From: an uncultured Rickettsiales bacterium
GTDB lineage: Bacteria > Pseudomonadota > Alphaproteobacteria > RF32 > CAG-239
NCBI GenBank assembly: GCA_900551865.1
Contig: URXV01000004.1
Span: 44,667-108,666, forward strand
Direction of reading: 5' to 3'
DNA: 64,000 bases
How positions within the stretch are numbered: the first letter of the stretch is position 1; every line of letters begins with the position of its first letter. The notes beneath the pieces are model-generated. The model ran no database searches. It worked only from the letters and a program-made list of their open reading frames with translations, and was not told the DNA's origin. Below are positions 53,573 through 62,574 of this stretch, piece by piece. Position numbers and translations under genes: made by a program.

Positions 53573-56500
53573 TTAAATGACATGTCCGATAGGCCTTCCC
53601 GTGCTGTCATAGGCAATGCCGCCGCTTACGGTGCCGATACGGGTGCCGCTGTTGCCGGTAACGGTTCCGCTGCCGTCTGCGCGCCCGATAATATTGCCGT
53701 TGTCATCTGCCACGTAAAAAGAGTCCATTGTCCAATCTATGTGAGTTTTCAGTTTATTGGTATGGTGGCCGCGCCCGTTTGCAAAGACGTCTTGAAGGAC
53801 AAAATCTTTGGCGGATTTGCCATCAAGAGTGGTAATGCCGGAAAATTCGTCCATGCCGAAAAGCAAATCGCCTTTATACCAGTCTTTGCCCGCATTAACC
53901 GGATCAAGGTCGGCTGCAATCGTTCCGTCTTTTTCGACAATCTGATTGCCGTCCATCTTGTCAATCACGCTGTCATGTCCCTGCTGGGCGTATGCGGAAT
54001 ATTTGAACAGGGTCGTCTCTCCGGTTGTCTTAACACCGCCTTTGCGAATGTCGCCGCCGGTGCTTACACCTGTTGTGGTAATATCTACCATACCATTGGT
54101 AAAATGGCGTTTATAATGGGAATTATATTTTGCGTCATCTTTGGAGTATGTTGTTCCTGCACCGGAGCCATAGCTGAGCAAACCGCTGCCGTCAACGTTT
54201 TTTCTGATGTTCTTTTGCTCATTGATATATTCGACTGAAGAATCTAAAGTATCCCCTTTTTTGTTTTTGTATTTCGTAATCACCCTGTCGTCGTAATAAG
54301 TCGTTTCTTTTGTAACATGGAGGTTAACGGCTTCTATTTTTGTATAAGACATTTTTCCGGACGCGGCATCGCGTTCGCTGACATAGACGGCGTTGCCGAT
54401 TAGGGCTTTCTTTCCGCCCGAGGCGGTAGCCGTTGCATGGCTTGCCGAATTTAGTTTATTTTCTATGTCAGTCATTTTTTTCAGATGTTTTTCATGTTCT
54501 TTATGCGTGTCATATTCCATCTCGACACCGTTGCTGTCGTATGTCTTTTTTATTTTAGGGCCGAAAAACAAATATTTTTTTGCTTCGCGTTCATAATATT
54601 TTTGTCCTGACGCGTCAGTTTTGGCTGTATATGAAACCAACCCGCCTGCGCTGTCCCACGAATAGGTTCCGTCATGATTGTCATGCCCTGCCTTCCGTAT
54701 CATCGTATTGACCGCCGCAATATTAATCTTTCGGCCCATCTTTTTTCGGCCTTGGTTAAGATTGGTTCCGGCAGCCTCAAAGCGGTTGGGGCTCCGGTCT
54801 TGGAAATAGTCAATGGCCGTCTGACCTGTCGCTTCGTCGATTTTCATGCTGAGCGAAGTAATTTTCCCGGTATTGTCCACCTGCTCAATGGTGATGTTAT
54901 ACGGATTGTTGGGGTCAAATTTAATATTGCGTGAACGGTAATAGGTACCGACTTCGTCTCCTCTGGCTTTTGCAACCTGAACGGCCAACTGGGACATAAT
55001 AGCCTTGCGGTATTCCGGATTTTTCCCCAGAGAGGAGTTGAGCAGCGTCTGGACGGCTCCGATATTGATTTTTCCCGTCTGTTCGTCTAATAAATGATCT
55101 AACGCGAAGCCATGCTTAAAAGTCGTTTCGTTTTTGACTTGTTTTCCCGATTTGGTATATTCCTGCTTGATGGTGGAATATTTGTCGGAAATCATAACAT
55201 GGCGCCGCCCCGTAATAGAGGTAAATTCCCGCCTTAAAACCTGAGAACCGTCGGCACCTTTTTCCGTAGCAAACGTATACCCCAGCATTTTGATGGTTTT
55301 TCCTCCCGATGCATTTCGGGCGCCAAATCTGTTCACGCCGAACATCATGCCGCGGCGGACGCCTGCTTTGGCACGTCTGGCAGTAACGCGTCCGGCGGCT
55401 TTTGCCGCGTTTCCGGCAACGCCGACACCCCAGTCGGCAGCTTTCCGGGTTTTGGCATCAACTGTATTTTTAACGGCACTGCCGATTTTGCCGGCTGCGT
55501 TCAGTCCGGAACCGCCGGAAAAATTCCCCGCCAAATCGGAAACTACCGGCATATAAGCCCAGCCGATAACCAGAATAAAGATGATTTTAAGCATATTGGG
55601 GCCGTAAAAGGCAATTCCCTGATTAGGATCCGTAAAGACGGTTTTGGGGTCGGCAGCGCCTTTGGCAAGGGCTGCACCGAGCAAATCGTTAATATAGCCG
55701 AGGATGCATAAAATCAAAATAGCCATAAACATAAACGTAAACAGCGAGTGTAAAATCCAGGAAAAGACCTTGGGCAAATATCTTTTGGTTCCGTCAAAAG
55801 CGTAACCGCACACGGCAAAGGGTGCAATAGCCATTGCCACGCCGAACTGCAGGACGGCATCGCCCATAACCCAAGGATATGCGACCATAAAGAATATTCC
55901 TGCCAGATACAGCAGAATTCCGTCAATAAGGTAAATAGGATTCGGAATGATATGGAATATGCGGTCAGGGCCGTTGCCGCGGCAAAAAGCCCATTTGCCG
56001 AATTCAAACAGCATATTTATCTTGCGTTCAATATCTTCAACGGCACATACGATAGATGCTCCGACATTCATAGGCAGTCCGCCGGCTCCTCCCGAACCGG
56101 CCGTTCCCGAATAGCCGATAACCCCGCCGGCACTGGCGCATGTTGTATTTCCGCTTTTAACGAAAGAAAATCCCGTTTCAAAAATCGGCGTAAGCGTCAA
56201 ATTTAGGACATTATAGTAGTCTTTGGCGATAATAATGTAAATGACAATGCAGACAAAGGTCTTTTTGAAAATGTCATTCAAAAGGGCGCCCGGGTCTTTA
56301 GAGCCCATTGCTGCAATATTGCGCAGGATAATAAGCGCCAGCGAAACGCTCAAAAAGACCAGAACAAGCTGTCCGAGTTCGGAAGAAAACGCACTGTAAG
56401 ATTTTGCAGCAACAATGCTGCCTGCATTAAAGAGGATTTTAAACATCGGACAGAAAAGGCAGTTCGTCGTTTCAGAAGTCGGCGGAACGCAGTTGTCTTC

Positions 56501-56665
56501 GGTATCGATTCCCAAAGCCCAGGCAGCCGCTTTGCCGGCAGCGTCTACAGCGGCATTCTTTAGGTCACTCCACCAGCCGGCATGAGCGGGAGAAACTGTT
56601 ACTAATATCAGCAACAGGACAAGGAATGGTAAGCTTTTTAAAATGTATGTTAATGTCTTACGCAT
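53573..56665 (-). CDS. Giant VirB6/TrbL-like protein with about 600-residue soluble C-terminal domain
   Basis: This encodes 1030 residues. A signal peptide (about 1-29) is followed by N-C-L-F-C (Cys69, Cys72) and an about 350-residue polytopic VirB6-type membrane domain. A basic stretch (AAGRVTARRAKAGVRRG, near 425) precedes a large soluble region with many charged, YD-like and Lys-rich segments. The last 50 residues carry the same G-x-x-I-G-x-V repeat (GNIIGRADGSG, TRIGTVSGG, GRPIGHVI) as the VirB10-like protein at 2-2194. VirB6 proteins form part of the inner-membrane channel; large C-terminal extensions are known in Rickettsiales VirB6 paralogues. It is the last gene of its operon, 11 bp after the previous one. 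Confidence 0.8.
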   Translation of the reverse strand: MRKTLTYILKSLPFLVLLLILVTVSPAHAGWWSDLKNAAVDAAGKAAAWALGIDTEDNCVPPTSETTNCLFCPMFKILFNAGSIVAAKSYSAFSSELGQLVLVFLSVSLALIILRNIAAMGSKDPGALLNDIFKKTFVCIVIYIIIAKDYYNVLNLTLTPIFETGFSFVKSGNTTCASAGGVIGYSGTAGSGGAGGLPMNVGASIVCAVEDIERKINMLFEFGKWAFCRGNGPDRIFHIIPNPIYLIDGILLYLAGIFFMVAYPWVMGDAVLQFGVAMAIAPFAVCGYAFDGTKRYLPKVFSWILHSLFTFMFMAILILCILGYINDLLGAALAKGAADPKTVFTDPNQGIAFYGPNMLKIIFILVIGWAYMPVVSDLAGNFSGGSGLNAAGKIGSAVKNTVDAKTRKAADWGVGVAGNAAKAAGRVTARRAKAGVRRGMMFGVNRFGARNASGGKTIKMLGYTFATEKGADGSQVLRREFTSITGRRHVMISDKYSTIKQEYTKSGKQVKNETTFKHGFALDHLLDEQTGKINIGAVQTLLNSSLGKNPEYRKAIMSQLAVQVAKARGDEVGTYYRSRNIKFDPNNPYNITIEQVDNTGKITSLSMKIDEATGQTAIDYFQDRSPNRFEAAGTNLNQGRKKMGRKINIAAVNTMIRKAGHDNHDGTYSWDSAGGLVSYTAKTDASGQKYYEREAKKYLFFGPKIKKTYDSNGVEMEYDTHKEHEKHLKKMTDIENKLNSASHATATASGGKKALIGNAVYVSERDAASGKMSYTKIEAVNLHVTKETTYYDDRVITKYKNKKGDTLDSSVEYINEQKNIRKNVDGSGLLSYGSGAGTTYSKDDAKYNSHYKRHFTNGMVDITTTGVSTGGDIRKGGVKTTGETTLFKYSAYAQQGHDSVIDKMDGNQIVEKDGTIAADLDPVNAGKDWYKGDLLFGMDEFSGITTLDGKSAKDFVLQDVFANGRGHHTNKLKTHIDWTMDSFYVADDNGNIIGRADGSGTVTGNSGTRIGTVSGGIAYDSTGRPIGHVI

Positions 56666-56676
56666 CGTCAGTCCCC

Positions 56677-57681
56677 TTATTTTTTGGTTTTGGCCATTTG
56701 TTTGCCATAACGGGCCATAGCGCGCCCGAGGAAGCTTCCTCCGCGCCGGTCGTCTCGATTGTTTCCGGCTTTTTCAATAGCCTTGCCGATTTTGTGCGAA
56801 GCAACGTCTTTGCCAAATTTAGCAGCTTTGCCGATAGTCTTTTGATTAGCGATGGCAATAGCCTGAGTCATCTTTTCGCTCATCGGGCTGCCGACAAGGG
56901 AGCCGCCGAAGAAATGGCTGCAAAATTCGTTTGCCATCAGCGGAATAATGCGCATCGCTACCAGATATGAAACCAGAACCTTCAGGAAGGTCAGCGTAAA
57001 AACGCCGAGATTGTCGCGGATAATGTCGGATTTGTCTTCGTTAAATACTGTCATAATGTCAATCGGGCTGCCCTCGGAATTGGTAAAAGCGCCTTCAATA
57101 ATGGTAACGACCAGCTGGGCGCCGATTAAGATACCCAGCGGCAGGAAGATAAACAATCCGGTATAATAAGCAATGCTCTCAACAACGGTTTTTAATTTAC
57201 CCCTTGTCCAGGCAAACGGCCACAGCGCCAGCGCAATCGGAAGCAATACGATGGAAAGCGAGAGGTTAAATGCCACGTCAAACATATAGAACGATGCAAT
57301 GACGGCGATAAAGAAACCCAGTACATATAAAACGCATCCGCTGATAAATATATCAAAAGAAATGAACTTAAATTTGGCAATGCTGATTCCGGCAACCTCG
57401 AGTTTAACGTCTGCCGCCTCGCCGTGCAGCGAATTGCATATAAGCATATCGCCGATTTTCATCATCTCCTTTGAAGCTTTGTTGATTTTGTCCGCCATAT
57501 TGGTTACGCCGTTGACCAGATTGTCCATTGCCGTGATTTTAATTCCGGCAACATCCATTTCCGGCGGTCCGATAAAACCGGGCAGGGCGGAAGCGCTGCA
57601 TGGCAGGGACAGCGCCAGCAGAATTGCGAAAACAGTGTTCAGAAACTTCTGTATTATGTTGTCCTTTTTTCGTTGCATCAT
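56677..57681 (-). CDS. VirB6-like protein, C-terminal half of a split unit
   Basis: This 334-residue protein starts at an ATG one base after the stop of the previous gene, with GGAGGT inside that gene's last codons. It has its own signal-like N-terminus (about 13-33, ending SASA). The middle, with LVNGVTNMADKINKASKEMM and IGDMLICN, then SFYMFDVAFNLSLSIVLLPIAL, aligns with the second half of the neighbouring full-length VirB6-like proteins. At least five membrane helices and a basic tail follow. It lacks the CxxC half, which is encoded by the upstream gene. The pair therefore looks like one VirB6 unit made as two polypeptides. Confidence 0.78.
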   Translation of the reverse strand: MMQRKKDNIIQKFLNTVFAILLALSLPCSASALPGFIGPPEMDVAGIKITAMDNLVNGVTNMADKINKASKEMMKIGDMLICNSLHGEAADVKLEVAGISIAKFKFISFDIFISGCVLYVLGFFIAVIASFYMFDVAFNLSLSIVLLPIALALWPFAWTRGKLKTVVESIAYYTGLFIFLPLGILIGAQLVVTIIEGAFTNSEGSPIDIMTVFNEDKSDIIRDNLGVFTLTFLKVLVSYLVAMRIIPLMANEFCSHFFGGSLVGSPMSEKMTQAIAIANQKTIGKAAKFGKDVASHKIGKAIEKAGNNRDDRRGGSFLGRAMARYGKQMAKTKK

Positions 57682-57682
57682 T

Positions 57683-58222
57683 TCACCAACCTCCGATTCC
57701 CGTAGCTCCGGCAAAAGTTTCGCCGATGTCAAATCCGATGCTTAACAGCGGGTTGACGATATAGTTGACAATCGAATCAATTCCTGAATCAATCAGGGCA
57801 TACATTAAAGCAACCTTAAAACAGAATGTCAGCAGTCCGTCAATAACTTTTGCCGGGTCCTGAGTAGCAAAAGAGCCAAGTGCTTTTAAGAAATAGGCCG
57901 CAATCCAGATACAGGCGCCGCCGCCCAGAATAAGTTTGGCCAGTTCGGAAGAAGCGTCAAATATATATCCGGCAACTTCGGTCATGGATTTCATCAGTGT
58001 AAAGATAATGTCGCAGGACCAGCAGCCGCCTTCGTCATATTTTTTCTGAATGGCTTCTGACCCGCAATAACATAGGTATTGCGCGTCATCGCTCAGATTT
58101 TTGCATTTATCTTCGGCAAAGGCATAGTCCGCCATCGCCAAAATAATGAATAAAGCCAGCATGGCCAAAGCATATTTATGGCTGCGGATAAAACAGAAAA
58201 ATATGTCAAAAATCTTGGTCAT
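57683..58222 (-). CDS. VirB6-like protein, N-terminal half of a split unit
   Basis: This 179-residue protein has a hydrophobic N-terminus (signal or anchor, about 14-36), C-W-S-C (Cys67, Cys70), and two to three membrane helices with the paralogue pattern CIWIAAYFLKALGSFATQDP. It stops just where full-length paralogues continue into their periplasmic loop (NPLLSIGFDIG). The ATG at 58222 lies within the end of the upstream gene (17-bp overlap); a longer in-frame start at 58402 lies entirely inside that gene and lacks homology. Confidence 0.78.
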   Translation of the reverse strand: MTKIFDIFFCFIRSHKYALAMLALFIILAMADYAFAEDKCKNLSDDAQYLCYCGSEAIQKKYDEGGCWSCDIIFTLMKSMTEVAGYIFDASSELAKLILGGGACIWIAAYFLKALGSFATQDPAKVIDGLLTFCFKVALMYALIDSGIDSIVNYIVNPLLSIGFDIGETFAGATGIGGW

Positions 58223-59522
58223 CGTTGTACCCCGCCATAGTGTTAAGTTTATCGTTGACTTTGTTTTTAACCTGTTTAATGCTGTCCAGCGCCTCCCTTG
58301 TGCCTTCGTATTTTTCCAAAGTCGTCGTAATTGTTTTGGTTGCGCCGGCAGTGATGCCGCCCAAAATGGCGGCTCCGGCTCTTTTGGCCGTATTGACGAC
58401 AAATTTTGAAACCTGCTTTTGGAATTCTAGCCCGCGGCCGCCGCCGATAAACTTGTCGGCCAGCACCACGCCCATACCCGGAATGTTGATGAGCAGGGTG
58501 GAAATCAGCAACAGCGAGAGGAGAACCGGCCCTTGTCCGACCAAATTTGCTTCCGTAAAGGCGTCATTTTTGGCAAAGGTTTCCAAAATGTATTCCAGTG
58601 AACCGACGGATAAACTGACAAGAATACCCAAAAACAGCATAATCCCGGATGAGTTTAAAAACATTTCCAGACCGAATTTGCTCCATTTGCGCGTGTAACT
58701 GAAAGGAACACCCATTATCAACAGCGGAAATAAGAAGGCTGCGAAATTCAGCCGGAACAGGCTGTCGACGATAAAGAAGACAAAGCCGAATTTTGCGGCG
58801 GTAAAAATGAGCATCATGATTATGCCCACCAGCATGGCGCCGAGGTCAAGCGATGTGACCAACGCAACACCGACCCGGATGCCTCCGTTGAGTCTGTCGC
58901 TGATTTGGCAGGCAAGGCAGCTTGCCATCGGTTTAATAGACCCACTGAGGTCGGTTGCGCTCAGCCCTTCGGTCTTGCATTGGTTGTAGTTCCCGCTGAA
59001 CGTAACGTCGCCGAAATCGCCGAGCGTAATGGTTTTGCTTGGCTTGACCTGACCCAGAATTTGCGCGCCGAGTTCCAGAATTGCGTTATAAATCGGAACG
59101 ACAAATGTTTTCAATGCCCAGGAAATCATGCCCGAGTCGCTGACGCACCAGGCGCAAAAAGCGCATAAAAACAGCTTTTGCCCAATCTCTGTCCAAATTT
59201 CTCCCAAATTCTCCTCCTTAAAAGAGGGGAGTATTTTTAACATCCGGAAAGCCATCCAAATGGCAAAACCGAACATAACAATCGTGCTTCCGCCGTTTGC
59301 TACTTTTCCGGAAGCGTCAGAAAACATATTATTAATTTGGCTGAGCACTATTTCTATAATTTTGGCTTGCCAGCAATTTGCCTGTTCGGCATAGTTGCCC
59401 TCTCCGCCCAGAGAAGAATCATCGTCTTTTTCACAGGCTGTCAGGAACAATACGAACATGACGACACAAAGGCAGCGTAGTGTCTTTAAGTTGAAATATT
59501 TATGTACCAAGTCGCGTATCAT
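58206..59522 (-). CDS. VirB6-like protein with lipoprotein-type N-terminus
   Basis: This 438-residue polytopic protein has a lipobox-like VLFLTAC (Cys30) followed by an acidic linker. The paralogue Cys motif is reduced to N-C-W-Q-A (Cys50, with Ala in place of the second Cys), although C-L-A-C occurs later near residue 200. The conserved second half has FFIVDSLFRLNFAAFLFPLLI and SYTRKW. The tail is basic and Thr/Lys-rich. It lies third in the tandem array. Confidence 0.78.
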   Translation of the reverse strand: MIRDLVHKYFNLKTLRCLCVVMFVLFLTACEKDDDSSLGGEGNYAEQANCWQAKIIEIVLSQINNMFSDASGKVANGGSTIVMFGFAIWMAFRMLKILPSFKEENLGEIWTEIGQKLFLCAFCAWCVSDSGMISWALKTFVVPIYNAILELGAQILGQVKPSKTITLGDFGDVTFSGNYNQCKTEGLSATDLSGSIKPMASCLACQISDRLNGGIRVGVALVTSLDLGAMLVGIIMMLIFTAAKFGFVFFIVDSLFRLNFAAFLFPLLIMGVPFSYTRKWSKFGLEMFLNSSGIMLFLGILVSLSVGSLEYILETFAKNDAFTEANLVGQGPVLLSLLLISTLLINIPGMGVVLADKFIGGGRGLEFQKQVSKFVVNTAKRAGAAILGGITAGATKTITTTLEKYEGTREALDSIKQVKNKVNDKLNTMAGYNDDQDF

Positions 59523-59536
59523 GTTCTTTCACCTTG

Positions 59537-60937
59537 TTATTTCCAATTGGCTTTATGCCAAAAAGCCCTGTATCCCTGTTTGCCGCTTCCGGTTAAAATC
59601 CCGCGAGCCGCTTCCGCTTTGTTGCCGGCCCAGCGGTAAAGCTTGTCGGCTCTGGTTACCCGTGCAGTAACGCGTCCGGCTTCTTTGGCGCCCGCACCGA
59701 CCCAGCCGCCGACGGTACCGGCAGCCTGTTTACCTTTAGCCATAAGAGGGTGCCCGGTTGCTGCGGCAACTTGGCTTCCTACACTGGTTAATCCGCCGGT
59801 TTCAGATATTTTATCGGCAAGTTTGCCGATTTGGGCAGCCAGCTGAACAATAACGCAGAAGCAGACAATTGTCAGCAACAGCGAACCGTTGCTCCATAAA
59901 TCTTTGGAAATTTGTTCAATCTGGTTGGCGTCAATCTGGGCGTTCAAGTTGGTAAGAAAAGCATTTAATGCCGCGCCGCCGCCTTCTTTAACGCCTTTTT
60001 CGTCGCCTTGCGTCATGCCGAGATTAACCAGTTGGATGGTAATGCCTAGAATAATTCCCAGCATAATAAAGCTGAAAAAGACATTTAGAAAAATATTCCA
60101 GATGTTTTTTGTATAGCCGACAGTCTGGTTGGAAATGGCGCAGGCAACGCCAAACGGGAGCAAAATTGCACCAAATGCCAGCCTGATGAGGATGTCGACG
60201 ATATAAAAGGAAATGCCGACCAGCAGAATCCAACCAAAAACAAACAAAATAAGCCCATACAGCAGCATTAGCCAGTACCAGTCGAAAATAGAGTCCCGGG
60301 TAGCATTGCAAATCATGGCGTTGCCGATGGCAATAGTTTCATAAACCTGATCATTGAATTGTTTGACCGATTCGTTGACCATCTTAAAAATAGCGTCATA
60401 TCCGCTGCCGCTTGATGTAGCCATCGTTGCGCCGGTGACGGAAAGTTTTGCGCCGATATTAAGCCCTGCCTGCATGACGGGGCTGATAATATTGTCAATG
60501 AGCCATGTATCTTTTAATAGGCTGATGATAACGGTTGTCTTGAACATCAGCAGCAGAAGTCCTTTTTTGTCTCCGGTTAGAAAGTCTGCTGCATTTTGTT
60601 TGGTAAAAGAACCGACATTTTTTAAAACATAGATGGCAATGTAAATAGCCGCAGCCAGGCCGACAACCGGTATTAGCTGTGAGGCAAACGTGTTCCAGGA
60701 CATGTTTGCCGCGGCACTGGCAGCCTCCGTTATAATCCTGAACAGCCGGCATAGCAGGCAGTTTCCGTCTTCGGCATTGCTGCATCCGGTACAAACGGTA
60801 CTTATGCCTTCGTTTTTATAGTCTTGAATCGTCGGACAGGTATCGTGGCAGGCTGAAAGGAACAAAACAAATGCCATGGGAAACAGCATTTTCAGTTTTT
60901 CCGGGAGATTCTTAAAGATATATCTTATACCGCGCAT
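59537..60937 (-). CDS. VirB6-like protein with lipoprotein-type N-terminus
   Basis: This 466-residue protein has a lipobox-like VLFLSAC (Cys30), several Cys residues in the linker (CTGC at 49-52), and N-C-L-L-C (Cys60, Cys63). It shares with the next upstream gene the blocks YIAIYVLKNVGSFTKQN, DSIFDWYWLMLLYG and SFYIVDILIRLAFGAILLPF. The tail carries KEAGRVTARV, similar to AAGRVTARR in the giant paralogue. Fourteen bp separate it from the next gene. Confidence 0.8.
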   Translation of the reverse strand: MRGIRYIFKNLPEKLKMLFPMAFVLFLSACHDTCPTIQDYKNEGISTVCTGCSNAEDGNCLLCRLFRIITEAASAAANMSWNTFASQLIPVVGLAAAIYIAIYVLKNVGSFTKQNAADFLTGDKKGLLLLMFKTTVIISLLKDTWLIDNIISPVMQAGLNIGAKLSVTGATMATSSGSGYDAIFKMVNESVKQFNDQVYETIAIGNAMICNATRDSIFDWYWLMLLYGLILFVFGWILLVGISFYIVDILIRLAFGAILLPFGVACAISNQTVGYTKNIWNIFLNVFFSFIMLGIILGITIQLVNLGMTQGDEKGVKEGGGAALNAFLTNLNAQIDANQIEQISKDLWSNGSLLLTIVCFCVIVQLAAQIGKLADKISETGGLTSVGSQVAAATGHPLMAKGKQAAGTVGGWVGAGAKEAGRVTARVTRADKLYRWAGNKAEAARGILTGSGKQGYRAFWHKANWK

Positions 60938-60953
60938 TGTGCCTCTCCCTCAC

Positions 60954-62306
60954 TTACCTTAAACCAACCAGTTTTTTAGCAAATTTTTTAACGCTGCGTC
61001 CGGCTTTGCGGGTAGCCACGCCTGCTTTGCTGTCTTTAGTCTCCTGCCAGGCCTGTTGGCGGGCTGCCTTGACGAATTTCCCTCCTTCTTTGTTAATTTT
61101 GCTGAGCGGTGCTTTGACTACCTGAGCCGTGATGGCGCCGGCTTTTTTGCCAAGCTTGCCGACAGACGTTGAGCTTGAAACTTTGTCCGCAAGTTTCTCT
61201 ATTTCCATAAACAGCTTAAAGCAGACCATGCAGCAGACTGTTGTCAGGATAAAAGACATAACGTCCAGTTTTTCAACAATCTTGTCTATGTCTGCTTTGT
61301 TAAGCGGAATTGTTCCGGCAAGTTGCGCCTGCATTTCGCTGTTCCCTGCGACGGCTTGCAAAATCATTTGCAGTGTAAATTGCAGCAGTACGCCGAGCAT
61401 GACAAAATTGAAAAACACGTTGACAAACAAGTTCCATGCTTTTTTCGTATAGCTGGATGTGAATTTGGAAACGCCGCAGGCAATGGCCATAGGGAGCAGC
61501 ATACAGCCTACCGCCAGACGGAACAGAACGTCAAGCAGATAAAAGGCAACCCCGATAAGGATAAACCAGCCGAAAACATATAAAACGGCACCGAAAGGCA
61601 TCAGCGACCAGTACCAGTCAATAATGCTGTCAGGGAGAAAAGACAGACATAACAGCATGCGGCCGAGAGCAACGACAATATAGACCTGGTCGTTAAACTC
61701 CTGAACTTTATTTATGACAGCATTAAATAACGCATTGACGTCGCTCGTTCCGCTGAAACTTCCGGCGCCGAGCCCGCCCGGAGCGATTTGCTGGCCGATA
61801 GCCATGCCGGCGCCAATGACCGGGCCGATTAAGTTATTGTACAAAAATGCCTGATTGCTCAGCAGCCAGACGACGGCAGCCACTTTGACGCACAAAGGGA
61901 TAATGCCGGTTTTGTCGTTTGAAAGATAGGCGGAAGAATCCTGCTGTGAAAAAGAAGCTATGTTCTTTAAAGTGTAGACGGCGATATAAATTGAGGCACC
62001 CACGGCTACGACTCCCTGAAGCGGAGCGGCAAAAGCATTCCAAGAACCGGTAACCACCTGGGCGCATGCTGCCATAACAATCCGGTAAATCCCGCATAAC
62101 AGGCAATTTGAACCTTGTCCGTCGGTCAGATATTCATTCAATGTCGGACAGTGGCGCTTAAAGGCTTCGTCGGCCCAGACCGGAGTCGAAAGGACAATTA
62201 GAAAAAAAGCCGCCCATACAAGGCAGTTGGCTGCACTTGTATATAAAAGGCGTTTGTTGCCCCATTGCGGTAGAAAACGTTTAACGGAGGTGAGAAGTTT
62301 TATCAT
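60954..62306 (-). CDS. VirB6-like protein
   Basis: From the ATG at 62306 (GAGGT 8 nt upstream) the protein has 450 residues. A long N-terminal hydrophobic segment ending VWA (about 26-45) is followed by N-C-L-L-C (Cys68, Cys71), and the block YIAVYTLKNIASFSQQD is close to its neighbour's. DSIIDWYWSLMPFG and AFYLLDVLFRLAVGCMLLPM mark the conserved second half. The tail is very basic (RKAGRSVKKFAKKLVGLR). It overlaps the small upstream gene by 26 bp, indicating translational coupling. Confidence 0.8.
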   Translation of the reverse strand: MIKLLTSVKRFLPQWGNKRLLYTSAANCLVWAAFFLIVLSTPVWADEAFKRHCPTLNEYLTDGQGSNCLLCGIYRIVMAACAQVVTGSWNAFAAPLQGVVAVGASIYIAVYTLKNIASFSQQDSSAYLSNDKTGIIPLCVKVAAVVWLLSNQAFLYNNLIGPVIGAGMAIGQQIAPGGLGAGSFSGTSDVNALFNAVINKVQEFNDQVYIVVALGRMLLCLSFLPDSIIDWYWSLMPFGAVLYVFGWFILIGVAFYLLDVLFRLAVGCMLLPMAIACGVSKFTSSYTKKAWNLFVNVFFNFVMLGVLLQFTLQMILQAVAGNSEMQAQLAGTIPLNKADIDKIVEKLDVMSFILTTVCCMVCFKLFMEIEKLADKVSSSTSVGKLGKKAGAITAQVVKAPLSKINKEGGKFVKAARQQAWQETKDSKAGVATRKAGRSVKKFAKKLVGLR

Positions 62307-62502
62307 TGTCGTCACCTCGTCTCTTAAATAACGGTTTGGTAAAAGGCGTACCCAAAAAAGCGGCAGCCATTGCCAACGCAATGCAAACGCAGCCCAAAGC
62401 GGTATAATAGAGTGTTTTTTGCGCAAAAAATCCCATAATATCACTGTAAGCAATGATATAAAGCCCAATAAAAACCACAATCATACCAACAACCGATTTC
62501 AT
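62281..62502 (-). CDS. Small two-helix membrane protein of the T4SS cluster
   Basis: This encodes 73 residues with two hydrophobic helices (VVGMIVVFIGLYIIAYSDIM and TLYYTALGCVCIALAMAAAF) and a short basic tail. It could be a VirB3- or VirB2-like small subunit, but no signature is seen. It precedes the VirB6-like array and overlaps it by 26 bp, which supports expression. Confidence 0.65.
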   Translation of the reverse strand: MKSVVGMIVVFIGLYIIAYSDIMGFFAQKTLYYTALGCVCIALAMAAAFLGTPFTKPLFKRRGDDNDKTSHLR

Positions 62503-62574
62503 CGCTGCCTCGGAACATTCTTTTAAACTGTTTTATTATAACATAAAAAAGTCTAAAATAATATTACAATATTA

